In this document: piece by piece, positions 12,131 to 24,974 of the stretch
Position numbering within the stretch: the first letter of the stretch is position 1
Layout: each line of letters opens with the position of its first letter
Assembly (NCBI GenBank): GCA_030620095.1
Contig: JAUTXW010000322.1
Location: forward strand, 1,147,001-1,211,000
Source of the DNA: Kuschelorhynchus macadamiae
Taxonomy: Eukaryota; Arthropoda; Insecta; Coleoptera; Curculionidae
Direction: 5' to 3'
Length of the DNA stretch: 64,000 bases
Notes under the pieces: model-generated
What the model was told of the DNA's origin: nothing
The model's input: the letters and a program-made list of their open reading frames with translations, nothing else
The model's database searches: none
Translations under genes and position numbers: made by a program

Positions 12131-13654
12131 TGCATTGCTCAGTTTATGCAACACGTTGAAATATTGATCTGTGTTCACTTTAGTGTTTTAGTATTTTAGT
12201 GAGGTTGGTTAGTAGGATTTTTTTGGAATTGTACTGAATCGTCGCCATCATATTTTGGTTGATTGAAAGAGAGATATCTGCCTTCCTTCTTTCGTTCTAC
12301 GCTATTCCATAGATTAGTATCAATGAAGTTCAAATCTTCTTTCTCTTTAGCATAAAAATGTGTAAAAACGTCTCACAACCCATCACATTAAACTGCGGAC
12401 AGAAATCTGGGTATACACCTTATGCTGATCTTACTTGTATTGATGTTTATGGAGAATGCGACACAGGGTGGTATCTGCAAGGCTTACGTATGCTGAGAAC
12501 TCTATTAAACGCCTATCCTGCAATACCTCATCCTTCTCATTAAAGACAGCACTCTTACTAGTCAAACCGCAGAGGTATTAGAAACCTATGTAGTATTGTA
12601 CCGGTCATTCTTTGGCGGTGGTAAATAAAGAAGATCAATCACCATATATTCCATCAATATTCTATTTAAAAAATTGGGGGTAAGGCTTAATGCGCACTTG
12701 CATTTTTATATCGCACGATTACTTAGTTACAAAAATGAAACATGTACTTAAACAATGGGACTGGCCGCACTTAATGCAGAATAGTTGCAGCGGTATCTAA
12801 ACAATGATTAATTTTTGTATGATAATGTTTCAAAATATAGCTAAGTTTATAAACTTGACTTTGTTGTTATGGTGTCGTCGCTGAAACTATTTTAATTTTC
12901 AACCCAACTGCCATGTGTCAAATGTCATACGGAAAAAATGTATCAATTTTTTTTTAATAAAGAAAATCTCAATAACTGAAATCAGAAAATAACTCAAACG
13001 AACAAAGCAACGCCAAGCATATAACCAAAACCGAATACATGACAGTTTGAGATGACTGTCAACTAAATTTACTTTCAAAACGTATGTTTAACAGCATTTT
13101 CACTGGCTATCTACGAACATAACGCGAATAGCAACAGCAAAACTTGAGACTTGACCAAATTCCAACGTCACTGTGGCAACAAACAGCTACAGAAACAACG
13201 TTTATAAATGGATGCATTAAAGGCCATATGTTTAGCTTTAGAACGACAACATCATCGTCAACAGCAACAGCAATCTCAAGTTTATAAATGCGGCTTATGA
13301 TTTGAAAATAAGCACATTATATTTTCATATGTTAATATGCTTTTTTACGCTGTAAACATACCTCTACTACGAATGTTACTGCATGTAAATGTTCAAATAA
13401 CACAAAACCAGCAAGGTTTGAAAATAACTAATTCTCACGGTTCACATTAGCTCGTCATTGGTCATATCCCGTGGGCAAAATACAGCCTACTACATAGTTT
13501 ATTCCATAGAACAATATATGGTTGCTGGATGATCAGTGAGCGTCTCTATCCCACATTTCAATGCCAAAGTGTTAAAAATATGTAAAATATTTTTGTCATT
13601 AAAACATATTAGGAATAATTGGTCATTAAAGCTTATATTAGAAATGGAGAGTAT
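12131..13654. other. intergenic, no gene seen
   Basis: A 61-codon open frame at 12358-12543 and CAACAG-rich patches near 13125 and 13260 are present. Nothing supports a gene. Confidence 0.45.
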
Positions 13655-14195
13655 ACAATGTACGGGGTGTCCATTTAAGAATGGTCTCCGGCCATAACTC
13701 CGTAACCGTTGATGACACAATTATGGGGTAAAATATTTATAGGTAAATCGGCCAAGAAAAATCGCTGTAAATTACTTTCAAGTTCGAAAAATGACCGCTA
13801 GAAGGCGTAATAGCAACTCAAAAATGGAAATGCCGATGTTCTCTCAAATTTTCCTAAATTAAGGTTTGTCGAAAATATAAGCATTGTATTCTTTAGACTA
13901 TTATGCACCTTTTGGCTATTTATCATTTTTTTTCTGTTTTCGATAATAAAGTGGTAGGGAAAGGTCAAACTTTTTTTCTTTCAAACTGTTTGGATTTGGA
14001 AAACGTTGAGTTACTATTACGCCTCCTAGCGGCAATTTTTCGAAATTGAAAATAATTTTCAGCAATCTTTCTTGGTCGATTTACCTTAAATATGTTTTCC
14101 CCATAATTATGATATCAAAAACCGATTCGTTCATGGGCACACGCTAAAACTGGTGTTTTGAAAAGATATGGCCCTTTAATTTCCATACTTACACT
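13655..14195. repeat. palindromic MITE
   Basis: The two arms are imperfect inverted repeats. Left arm about 13715-13830 (ttatggggtaaaatattt, then aaatcggccaagaaa, then gaccgctagaaggcgtaat) pairs with 13990-14115 read on the other strand (ttatggggaaaacatatt, aaatcgaccaagaaa, gccgctaggaggcgtaat). The left end begins with a TACGGGGTGTCC-type terminus, common in Tc1/mariner-derived MITEs. No transposase is inside. Confidence 0.75.
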
Positions 14196-16434
14196 ATTAT
14201 GCAATCAATTTTTGGTATTAAATATTTACCTATAATATTTATTGGACAGGATTCGCCAAATTTACTTTTCCTACCTATACATTAATATAAAAAAAACTGA
14301 AACTCTACTAGGGTTATGTAGTAGGTACTTATTTATTAATGTTATATTCATGTTTACAGATTGAAGAAAAGGAGGCAATTCCTTGACTTTGGTAAGTCCT
14401 TTTGCACCTTAGATTAACTTTTGTTTGATACACAACGATTCTTTGATCGATGTGCATCGAAACAGAAGTGGAAGTAATTAAAACATTGTACTTTTCATTG
14501 TCCAGAGATTTGCTTGCAAACCATATTGAATATCCTAATTAGGTGTGTTTAAAATATGACCCCCAAAAATTAAATATTATTTAAAACGCCTGAAAAAAAC
14601 AAAACAAGGGTCTATTGTCTGTTGTGGCCAAAGTATTCAAGTTTTCGACCAAAACGAAAAGAATTCTGAAAGAACATCAATAGGAAAGAACATTCTTATA
14701 GGCCCTACTTAGCAAATTACGACTTCAACTTTTTTTAATTTCTTTTCTGATTTTTTTGCTGTAGTTCGCTAAAAATTAGTTTTATTGAAAATTACGTTAA
14801 GATAAAATTAATGAGGAGTCAAAAAGATACAAAACTGATATTCAAATTTGCAGCTAAATGCTTTCGGAGAAAAACTACTTGAGTGCAAAGAATTTTTTTA
14901 TCGTTTGGCCATTTCTGCTGTCAGTAACAAATATTGAATTTTCTTATCAATCAGCGGTACCTATTGAAGTTCTGGGTTAATTTTTTTCTAAAACTACATT
15001 GATGTTTCATGGTCCTCCCAAAACACCGACCTTATCGTAGAAAAACTATGTATTTTTTGCAACTTTCAGATTTATTGTTTGATTCCAAAATGTACCGAAA
15101 TACTAAACAATCTAACTTGGAAAAAATGCACAATTCTTAATTTTTAGGGGATGGCGTTTTGCTGTCACGAGAGTGACACGCTGTTGTATGGTTATAAGTT
15201 AAACTTTTCAACACGAAATATATTAATATATTAGCAATAATCTCCTCAAATGCTCTCTCAACATATCCGCTCGAACGTATTAACGTTCGTGTTTGAATGT
15301 CTAGACGTTCCATGAAATTTCAGGTTGTAAAAGAAAGAAATAATCACCTTATACGAAAAGAGGCAAAATGCTGATATAATTTTTCTTGAAAGAACCTATC
15401 TTATAGACACAGAAATTATAGTTATTATTTCACCCAACTTGAGGTTAACTAAAAATAATTATTAAGTGTATTTGTCGTTTCATTTAAATCATTACGTGCA
15501 AAATATGGCAAAAATAAGTTATTACTTAGTTCATTTAAAACAAACATCAATATTAAAAATTGTAAAAAAATTTTTTTTGTATAATTAAATAACGTCATTA
15601 ATAATTTTACTAATATTTTATTTAGTTAGTGTCATTTATTCCACATCAAGAATTCAGTTTTCTAAGGACAAGATGGGCAAAAAGAATTTTTGTGGATATT
15701 TTTAATACAAATTACGATAAATACTTTCTTTTTCAATAGTACAGATAATCAAGTATGAAATATTTTCCACAAGGTGGGTCAGTGTCTCGCGTGGTTTAGA
15801 TTTGGGATATTATGAGTGTAAATCTTCGATATTTTTATGAGGTGTGAAAATGTAATCATCTTTTGGGAATGCACAAACCAATAACAATCAAACTGAAAAT
15901 AGATTTATTTGGGGTAAATGTTTAGACATTGAAAAATTGTGGAAGTCGTTGGTGTACATATTTGATTCCTTTTAATTAAGTACATACATTTGAAAAAATA
16001 TTACGTAATATTTCGAAAAATTGCGAAACATGTCAAACTACTTTTATTTTTTGTATATAAAAACATTTTTTTCAACTATGCAGGGTAGCGATAGGAGTAA
16101 ATCAATCATCTGAAAATAAAAAAAATGTTTTTCAGAAGCATTTCGATTACTTAATAAAGGAGTACAATGAGACAATTTCTTTTATTTTTTGTATATAATT
16201 TAATAATAATCATAGTTCACTTTTATTGTCGTAATTTCATTAAAGAAAAATTTTACATGTCAATCAAAATGTTTTTCCCTATAATTTCTGAAATGTCTTA
16301 AATTTTTAAACACGGGTTTCATAGTTCAAAGTAATTTTTTTTTGAAGGTAGAATAAATTAAAAAAACATTTTGACATCTGTATAAAATTATTTTTCCCTA
16401 TAACATCTTAACTGCATAAATATATTATAGTAAA
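14196..16434. other. intergenic, no gene seen
   Basis: Very AT-rich, with no recognisable coding frame. It includes a short GTCAC-GAGA-GTGAC hairpin near 15160. Confidence 0.45.
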
Positions 16435-17520
16435 ATGTCTAAAAATGGTGAATATCGAACATCTGTAGAATGCTTAGCGTTATCCAAAGTATTTAAAGTT
16501 AATTTTGAAATATATTTTTTCAATTATGTGAAAACACAAGATCAATTTGTGATGTCACAGAATTCTCCAACTATATTAACAAAATCAAAGCATGACCGTT
16601 TGATAATACTTTTATTTTCTAGAAACTCAGAATCAGGACATTTCGAATTACTAAAAATTTCAAATAATAATCTTATTTTTTAAAACATTTTTAATAATTT
16701 AATAGGGTCAAATATTCATATAGCAAAATCACATAAAAATAAAATTCATAACTTGTCTAAAAATTTAGATTTAGAATGTTCTACCAATCAGTATAATACA
16801 AAAGTCAATTTTGCCAAACAAATTCCTTTGACACAAACACATAAAATTCCACATGTGACTTCTGTCGAAAACTATTGAAAGGGAAAAGGGAAGTTAACCA
16901 TCACTTTAGAACCGTGCATTATAAATGTATTAAAAACGAAGTTGAAAATTTGGATTTCAGAAAAATTGTTTATGCAACTGCTCAACATAAAATCAGAAAT
17001 ACCTATTTAAAAGAAAATTCCTAAAGGAGCTAGATCAAGTGTTGCAGAAGAATTGGCAAATATTTTAAAACAATGTTCTAAGAAAACTCGTACAGTTTTA
17101 CCAGTTCCAATAAAATCAAAACAAAATAATGGTAAGGCTCTCTTCAGCGGTTAAAAACAATTTATAAACTTGGCAGAAAAATGAAGTTCTCTTAAATAAT
17201 TTATTGATTAAAGCTGATAGTTTTAATCCAAAAAAATTGATCAACAATTGCTGAACAGAGGTAAAGAGATAATAAAATGTTATAAAAAAGTGGAATCAAA
17301 ATTTAGGCAAACTTTATAATAACATTTTTTCAGAAGCTCTAACGGGTATTTTATTTAACGAAAACACACACAATGTGTCAGTCGATAACCAGTATCGAAA
17401 GACTTGTTGCACTGCAGACTTCATGTTTAGTGAAAAACAATTTAAATTCATTCCGACGTCAATTGAACTGCAGGACTTAATGTCCCCTAACAAAAATCAC
17501 GTTAATTATATTAGGTACTG
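16435..17520 (+). pseudogene. decayed OTU-domain reading frame (mobile-element derived)
   Basis: The first 82 codons resemble the C-terminal half of an OTU cysteine protease: VECLALSKVFKVNFEIYFFN, then RLIILLF and SGHFELLKI, the latter with the expected catalytic His. The Cys-containing N-terminus is not present. The same frame stays readable to about 17150 with three stops (16681, 16876, 17010), including IPKGARSSVAEELANILKQC, a block I associate from memory with OTU/RT-bearing insect retroelements. Recognisable peptide continues to about 17520 in other frames. Part of it (16860-17165) recurs inverted at 19177-19482. The exact element class is uncertain. Confidence 0.5.
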
Positions 17521-18081
17521 TGCATGAACATTTAATAATGTTTAAAATGCAAAAATAACCATTGAATAATATCTTTTGCATAATAATGCAGTTCGAAGTT
17601 GAAAAGCATTCAAATAGGGATTTAATATTCATTATTAACAAGTTTATTTACGCCCCCCCTGCAATTCTATCAAAAACTTCATTAAAATTAAAATAAACAT
17701 ACGTGGCTAGAATCGAAAAAAATACTTAATAGACTAAAAAGTTATTATAAATATATTAATTGTACACAACAAAATTAACAGTTAATATTAGTAATCACCT
17801 ATCTGTAACAAAGAATGTTTTGTGTAAAAACATATTGTTTTAAACCAATATATTTCTCAAGTTCTAACGCTTTCGGGGTGAGCGGAAGAATTATGCTCTT
17901 TGCAGATGTTAGGGCCGTTGCGGTTTCATGTGAACCTTTTTTGGATATAGTATTTTAGTGTTATAACTTTAACGATGATGACTTAATATATACATAAAAT
18001 GTTTACCTGTTACATATCATGTAATAGAATTTCCATAATAGATTGTATATTCAATAATATCTGTCATGTCCAAAGTAGGTA
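17521..18081. other. intergenic, possible Penelope terminal sequence
   Basis: No coding region. It precedes hairpin and CGAAACGTT motifs that probably belong to the terminal repeat of a Penelope-like element. Confidence 0.35.
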
Positions 18082-18108
18082 TCCGAATAGAGAGTGTCTC
18101 TATTCGGA
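18082..18108. repeat. perfect 12-bp stem, 3-nt loop hairpin
   Basis: TCCGAATAGAGA and its exact reverse complement surround GTG. It lies about 25 bp upstream of the hammerhead-like motif and may form part of the same folded Penelope terminal RNA. Confidence 0.75.
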
Positions 18109-18126
18109 CGCAAGAAAGAAAGCTTC

Positions 18127-18160
18127 GAAAATGCCAAATGTGATTTTGGCGAAACGTTAG
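18127..18160 (+). other. hammerhead-like core of a Penelope terminal repeat
   Basis: A six-base stem (GCCAAA/TTTGGC) is followed directly by GAAACGTT, the layout of stem II plus the GAAA core of the minimal hammerhead ribozymes known from Penelope-like elements. The preceding core (cttcgaaaat) departs from CUGANGA, so this copy is probably inactive. Confidence 0.4.
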
Positions 18161-18232
18161 CAAAACTGTTCTTTTCAGAACGACAGTAGTGAACGGATGT
18201 ACATCCGGAATGAAAACACATTATATATACGA

Positions 18233-18235
<3 letters not shown>

Positions 18236-18286
<51 letters not shown>
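18236..18286. repeat. (AT)n microsatellite
   Basis: A dinucleotide run between two oppositely oriented hammerhead-like motifs. Confidence 0.95.
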
Positions 18287-18289
<3 letters not shown>

Positions 18290-18351
18290 ATTTTTTTTGT
18301 AAAAAATTCTTGGGTACTGGTTTAATTTTTTAAAAGAATTACTTATTTCCT

Positions 18352-18382
18352 TAACGTTTCGCGCTCCATAGAGAGCTTTTTC
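18352..18382 (-). other. hammerhead-like core, opposite orientation
   Basis: On the minus strand a TGAAAAA core-like sequence, a GCTC/GAGC stem and CGAAACGTT follow each other. This is the same layout as at 18127-18160 but inverted, as expected if it belongs to the minus-strand Penelope copy. Confidence 0.4.
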
Positions 18383-18599
18383 AAAAGGATATTATTGGCC
18401 TACAATAAATACAAAACTATAAAACATCGATTGACACCACTAAAAATTAATTCCCCAAGTCACAACTGAAACATCATTGCTACTATAATGCAGTGAGTTG
18501 TTTTATTTCCAAGGTGCGTATACCAATGTATTTTAACATTAATTTTAAACTGGAGTTTTAAAAATAGTAACGTATATATATATATATATATATATATGG

Positions 18600-19175
18600 A
18601 TTCTGTCTGATGTGCCTTTTACATATGGTAAGACTACTTGTTACTTTCCCGGTTCATAATTTTTATTGTTCGTTGTTCGGGAACCCTGTGCATTAATATC
18701 TTTCTCTATGGTGCGATTTGTGTAGCCATTTTTCTTTAAAGCACTAAATATTCCCTTAAGTTCGTTTTGTCTCGACTGTGTTTCAGTTAGTCGCACGGAT
18801 CTGGATATTAGGGTATTTGCCATAGCTTGAATTTGTGCTGGATGATGATGTGCACTTGCATTTAAATATCTGTCTGTATGTGTTAGTTTTCTATTCACGG
18901 TGTCCGTTATGTAGTTTTGTGACCAGAACATTTAAAAATGGTAGTTTGTTGTTTTTCTCTAACTCTAGAGTAAATTGTATTCTGGGGTGGATTGAATTTG
19001 CGTGAGTCAGAAATTTTTCGAGCTATGCATGACCATGTTGCCATATAATAAATATGTCATCCATATAACGAATTCATAATTTTAAACTTGCTTTCTCAAG
19101 AGCTTCTTTCTCGAAGTATATCATAAATAAATTCGCGACTACTTGTGATAGCGAGGATCCCATTGGAGCACGCAC
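18600..19175 (-). pseudogene. Penelope-like element RT fragment (minus copy)
   Basis: Read on the minus strand it begins at the block VRAPMGSSLSQVVANLF, followed by MIYFEKEALEKAS and the catalytic RYMDDIFIIW. It then runs through LPFLNVLVTKLHNGH and a 96-codon open part with THTDRYLNASAHHHPAQ and KNGYTNRTIEKDINAQ. These are typical RT finger-to-thumb blocks of Penelope-like elements. The upstream RT half and any GIY-YIG domain are missing and stops are present. The 5' side joins abruptly to an inverted piece of the OTU element at 19177. Confidence 0.82.
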
Positions 19176-19176
19176 C

Positions 19177-19482
19177 ATTTGTTTTTAACCGCTGAAGAAA
19201 GCCTTACCATTATTTTGTTTTGATTTTATTGGAACTGGTAAAGCGGTACGAGTTTTCTTAGAACATTGTTTTAAAATATTTGCTAATTCTTCTGCAACAC
19301 TTGATCTAGCTCCTTTAGGAATTTTCTTTTAAATAGTTATTTCTGATTTTATGTTGAGCAGGTGCATAAACAATTTTTCTGAAATTCAAAATTTCAACTT
19401 AGTTTTTAATACATTTATAATGCATGGTTATAAAGTGTTGGTTAACTTTACTTTTCTCTTTAAATAGTTTTCGACAGAAGTT
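19177..19482 (-). repeat. inverted copy of OTU-element segment 16860-17165
   Basis: Read on the minus strand this segment matches 16860-17165 over about 300 bp, including the shared block encoding RSSVAEELANILKQCSKKTR and the ending ttcagcggttaaaaacaa. The match stops at the junction with the minus Penelope copy. It marks an inverted duplication or a chimeric insertion. Confidence 0.8.
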
Positions 19483-19499
19483 CTAAGGGAGCCGACAAC

Positions 19500-20640
19500 A
19501 TACCTAGAAAAAACAACTAAAAATAAAATTAAACTTCACCAATAAACCCCGAAATTCGACAAAAAATCATACCACGGGAAAAGTCGAACAGATGTCCTAA
19601 ACTCAATGGTTTACCAAAAATACACAAAACAGGGGCGCCCATTAGACCTATTGTTAGTGCTGTTAATTCGCTGCTAAAAAAACTGGAGAAATATCTTTCT
19701 GAAATTATGCAACCAGCTGTAGAAAAAGCTGATTCATTTGTAAAACACTAGGAGCATTTCATTCGAATTATACGAGACATCGTTCTTGAAAAAGACGATA
19801 TCATAGCAAGCCTAGATGTCAAATCGTACGCCAGTATTCCCATCGACGAAGCATTGGACAAGATTGCTATGAACGAGGAGTTCCAGGCACATATAATACA
19901 ACTCTTGGAGCATTGCCTTAAAATACTTATTTTTCATTCAACGGGCAAATGTAAAAACAAATGGATGGTGCTCCAACGGGGTTCTTGCTATCACCAGTAG
20001 TTGCAAATTTATTTATGATATACTTCGAGAAAGAAGCTCTTGAGAAAGCAAGTCATTTATTATATGGCAACATGATCATGCAGAGCTCGAAAAAATTCGG
20101 ACTCACGTAAATTCAATCCACCCCAGAATACAATTTACTCTAGAGTTAGAGAAAAACAACAAACTGCCATTTGTAGATCTTGTGGTCACAAAACTGCATA
20201 ACGGACATTTCGAATACACCGTGTACAGAAAACCAACACATACGGACATATATTTAAATCACCCAGCAGAAATTCAAGCTGTGGCAAATCCCCTAATATC
20301 CAGATCCGTTCGATTAACTGAAACACAGACGAGACAAAACGAACTTAAGGTAATATCTAGTGCTTTAAAGAAAAATGGCTACACTAATCGCACCATAGAG
20401 AAAGCTATTAATGCACAGGATTCCCGAACAACGAAAAACAAAAATTATGAACCGTGAAAGCAACAAGTAGTCTTACCATATGTAAAAAGCACATCAGACA
20501 GAATCGGAAGAATTCTTAGGAATCACAATTTACAAACAATACATAAGCCACAAACAACTATAGGTAAACTACTTGGAAACCCAAGAGATAAAATCAAACT
20601 GGAAAACCACGAAGTCTTCAGCATTCCGTGCATTATATTA
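19500..20640 (+). pseudogene. Penelope-like element RT (plus copy), catalytic box deleted
   Basis: Peptide blocks include LNGLPKIHKTGAPIRPIVSA, EKDDIIASLDVKSYASIPI, LLSPVVANLFMIYFEKEALE, VYRKPTHTDIYLN and KNGYTNRTIEKAINAQ, then TIGKLLGNPRDKIKLENHEV. This is the order expected of a Penelope-like RT. Compared with the minus copy, about 30 nt encoding the YMDD box are missing near 20058. Stops and frame changes are present, and the frame ends before any GIY-YIG nuclease domain. It is not functional. Confidence 0.85.
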
Positions 20641-21509
20641 TATAGATTTTTTTTTAAAGCTTTGTGCATGTTTAATATTTAGTCCATTGTCATATTTACT
20701 TTTATTAACAATAATAGTTAAATGGTAAACAGCATTGGAAGATCAGGGAGTGATTTATTTAAAATTACTAGAAATATTCTCGTCACTTTAATGGCATCCG
20801 ATATCTAAAATCATATTCATAGATTTTATTTTTTGATTGTATATTTGCAATATTTTTCTGAAACCATCGGGTTGCCCTTAATTTAAAATAAAAAGCCGTT
20901 TGGTGTTATTTTCACACATTAACAAATTTATCTGTTTGTGCATGCCTACAAAATGATTTGAAAAACTTCATAGTACAATCAACGAATTTGTTTATGCCCC
21001 TCTAAACGCTATTAGATCACTAGCGCATAACCATTAAAAATTTAAATTGGACACATGTGAAAGAGTTTATAAATTTCCATAATACAGTAAAATAGTAGTG
21101 TAGGACATAATACCGACATTGTGATCACGTCACGCACAATTAAGGTAATGATCATTGGCATGAATCAATGTAATTGTGGGCACAGGATGTTTTGTGTAAA
21201 AGTTCGTGCTCGCAATATACCGACATTCCCTTACGCGCTTAAAATAATAATGTGCGTTTTAAATTGGTATCATCGCATTTTGGGGTGAACCAAATTAAGC
21301 TTTAGCACATTGCTGACAAGTAGAACGTAATGTATGTAATAAATTACTAGTTTATTTTAGGATTTCGCTTAATGAGTATTTTAGGTTATTTGTTACATTA
21401 AAACAGTTAGATTTAAAAAAATCGGTAAATTTCCTTCGCTATGAATGTTTCATTTGAATAGGAATGGGAAAGTGTGACCCAATCTTGTTCCGTACATAAG
21501 CATTTATTA
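20641..21509. other. intergenic, no gene seen
   Basis: AT-rich, with no coding evidence. Confidence 0.45.
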
Positions 21510-21690
21510 ACACTTATATACTATCTTTTCAAACATTTTTATTGGTCGATATTTTGTTTTACCATACTGAATTTGTACTAAATAGTTTCTACCTATGGCG
21601 CACTTGATTTTTGGGCATTATTTAAAATAAATCGGATAATTACTTTTTACACTGATTTTTAAATATCACTTAAGGATCACTTTATTCTAA
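21510..21690 (-). repeat. dispersed TGGCGG repeat, inverted 3' fragment
   Basis: The start reads on the minus strand as the family's 3' end (gtttgaaaagatagtata), followed by a unit with the 'aaatcaagtgcgccataggtag' phase. It matches the terminal portion of the long copies near 4000 and 60550. Confidence 0.65.
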
Positions 21691-22055
21691 TTTTTTTTTT
21701 AATATTGCCAAAAAGCGAATAGATAGCCCATCAGGCAGTTTTATAAATTTGCTCATCAATCGCTCGCATCGCCGTTTAATCGCAATATTAGAACGCATGC
21801 GATAATATTTGAGGTGGTGTTATCAATAGTGGGATTTAGGCTTACTTGTTTAGAAATGTAATACAAAAATCATTCCCTCTTATTATGAAAGAAATCATGC
21901 CCTAAAGAGACAAATATGATTGCTGGGTAATAGCGTAAAACCGATCCATAAAAAAAATTCCAGCAGATCGGAGGCCGTGCGTCGCGCACTGACAACTCTG
22001 TTCATTGGGTTTCGCGGAAATCTCTCAACGAGTCTCAACTATAATAATAATAATA

Positions 22056-23110
22056 CTGTCAGTATAAGGAAGGGTAAAATTCACGAGGATGGATTTGAGT
22101 TGAAGAACGGTTAAAGTATGGAAGCAATACGACATGGAGATACCTACAAATATCTTGGTATGAGCAAGGGCAGTGTATAATAAACCGCCGGGTAATAAAG
22201 GATGAACTGACAAGCGAGTTTATAAGAAGAATACGCCTATTGCTAAAATCAAAACTTTACAGCAACAATTTGTCTAGAGCAATTAACACCTACGCTTGGC
22301 TATTCATTTCGGATAAGCAAGTGGTCTAACACTGACATCAATAACCTGCAGCGAAAGGTCAGAACTGTATTCATAAAGGCACAAAAACACCATCCAAGAA
22401 GTGCCATAGAACGTACGACAATTCCATGGCATCAAAGCTGAAGAGGATTAACAGATATCTCAAAGCAGCTATACCAACAAATCACTAAACTGCGAAGTTT
22501 CAACTCATCATGAACCCGTAGATATTGGACGGAAACGCCTCTCCATGGCAGATATTTAAATGAGGGCAATCAGGATTAAGTCGACACATAGCGTCGAACT
22601 ACTGGCTGACGTCGGGATGGATGTTTCCTGAAACGGAGGATTTCCTAGTTGCCATACAAGATCAGGTAATTCCAACCAGAAGCTACTTAAAATATATAAG
22701 GAAAGATGCCACGGTGATAAATGACAACTACAGGTATGAATGTCGGATATCAGGGACCCTACAACATGTCATATGGTTATGCGGGTGAGAAGAAGTCCAG
22801 ACACGATGCATTAGCCAAAATTATTCACCAAGAACTAACAGAGAAATTACAGCTCTCGAAGGAAGAAAGAGTGCCATATTATAAATACAACCCTGAGCCA
22901 ATTTTAGAAAATAATCTTTACAAGTTCGCATTGTTTTAACAGACCAAACTAACATTTATAATAGACCAGATCTTATTCTTGTAGATAAAGGGGCATGAAA
23001 AACAACTTTGATAGAGGAGGTATACCGAATACTCATACTTTACCGCAGAAGTATGCAAAAAAGATTGAAAAATATCGTGACTTAAAGGAACAGATCTGGA
23101 GAAAAAAAAC
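22056..23110 (+). pseudogene. R4/R2-type LINE, C-terminal fragment with RLE domain
   Basis: A 5'-truncated non-LTR element. In order the broken frames show GKIHEDGFELKNG, GDTYKYLGMS, KDELTSEFIRRIRLLLKSKL, NLSRAINTYAW, NYWLTSGWMFPETEDFLVAI, IPTRSYLKYIRKD and a Cys/His region. Next comes the 72-codon open piece with PYYKYNPEPILENNLYK, and finally YNRPDLILVDKGA, a PD-(D/E)XK-like signature of the restriction-like endonuclease used by R2/R4/Dong-type elements. Stops and indels are numerous. The catalytic RT core lies upstream of the truncation and is missing. Confidence 0.8.
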
Positions 23111-24974
23111 AGGCATTAGAAAAAAAAATAATTATAATAAAGGTCTTTATTCGTACATTATGGTAAGATAAACTTAATATAAAAATTATAAAAAAACTGA
23201 ATGTACAAAATGGCGAGTTTCAACCAACTACTCAGCTAACAGTCAGCTAAATTCGGTGTTCATTTAGGGAATCTTGTAGTTTACATTTCTTGAGCCGTCT
23301 ATTCAAAGTATAGTCGTTCTTAATATTGCATAAACAATTGTTCTTTACGAACCTAGTAGTTTAGTCTATTTTTTCCCAGCCTGTCATTAAGTTTAATTTT
23401 TTTTCCGTGTCAAATATAGAATATTGCGTTTAAATATCGTTGTAACAGGGGGTCTTCGGTAGACCCATATTCTTTAAATTCTTATAAAAGTAAACTGAAA
23501 CATATTTTTAGGACTGTGGGAATGCGTGATACAATTAAACTAAGTTCTGCAGGTATTCTTTGTACAATGAAACATTCCACAAATAAATATCACAATAGAG
23601 AAATACACCTTCGCAGTACCTAGAACATCTCAAATGGACAATACATTTCGATACAATAAAGTCTACCTGCTGCCATGAAAATGGGCACCTATAGCTGTTT
23701 CATTTCACAATCTAACTAGTGTTATTCGTTTTGGGTAACATTAATTGAAACTTTTTCCATTTTGGTTCGAATCACAAGCAAAATAAAACTTTTAGGTGTT
23801 ATACCCACGTTGAAAAATAATAATATACTAAATAATAGGTTTTTTAATATACAAAATGAATGAAAAGTAACTGCAAATATACAGGTAAAATTACAGGCAA
23901 TTTCGAAAAAAAGTATTGTATAACAGGTGGTCAACATCTAAGGGCATGAAGTTATGGTCATTTTTAATGTGATGATTTTTTGACAAAGTGGCAACATTGA
24001 AATCATACTTATAGAGCGCTGCACGATTAGTTGTTTTAAAGGCTGGCTAGGCAGATTAGATCTAGATTTAAAAATTATATTTTAATTTTCTGTCGTCTAA
24101 TTATTCTAAAAGAAACCTATGAATAATTAGTATCGTTTTAACGTACTTGAATGTTCTATTCTTTTAAAATAAAATCCGATAGTTTTAAACAAATAAAAAC
24201 ACTTAGAACGTTTGTTTTTTTCGATCACACTAACGATAACAATTTTTTCTACGAGCGTGCGAAAAGTGAGTACTTTGCTGCTCTCATATGAATGCTGAAA
24301 GTTCTCAACACTGATGCAGAAACCACATATAAACTATCACCAATCTAAATTGTCCTTTAATTAAACTTCGTGTGCTATTAAATATCACCAGAACTGGACT
24401 GAAAATGTTCAGTTTAACATATTTTATTAAACATTATTTAATAATTACAAGCCTTTTCTACCAATATCGTTCCTACGAAAATAAGTTTGTCTTGCCTATG
24501 CATGTTTGTTGATTATTAGTGTAGACTCTGCACTGCTCACTTATATGACGCATCCCGTATACTTGTTGTATGCAGATTATGTTCGTTGGAGGGCAGCCCG
24601 TTGGCTATGTTGTCATGGAAGCGAAGAATAGGAACAATAACGCGGCTGCCATTATTTTGACATCTTTGAATTTGAGTTTTCCTAAATAAATATTTTTTGT
24701 TCCAGGGTTGCCTACCCTTTTTACAACATTACAACTTATCGACCTGTTAAGTCTTAAAAAAACATACGTACATACATATTACGAGCATCAATTTGTAACA
24801 ATCTGTGTCATTTTTTAAAAAAATCTTGAAGACTACAATCGCTAGAGGGAGCCAAATACGGGACAGCTTTTGTACATTAAGTTGCCTATCTGTATTGTAC
24901 ACAAACTGACCAATGTTTTATCTATGGTATAGACGTCAAAGTGAAAATACAAAAATTATTTGACTTTTATCCAA
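23111..24974. other. intergenic, A-rich start, no gene seen
   Basis: Begins with A-rich sequence (23110-23140) that could be the tail of the upstream LINE. The rest gives no coding signal. Confidence 0.4.
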
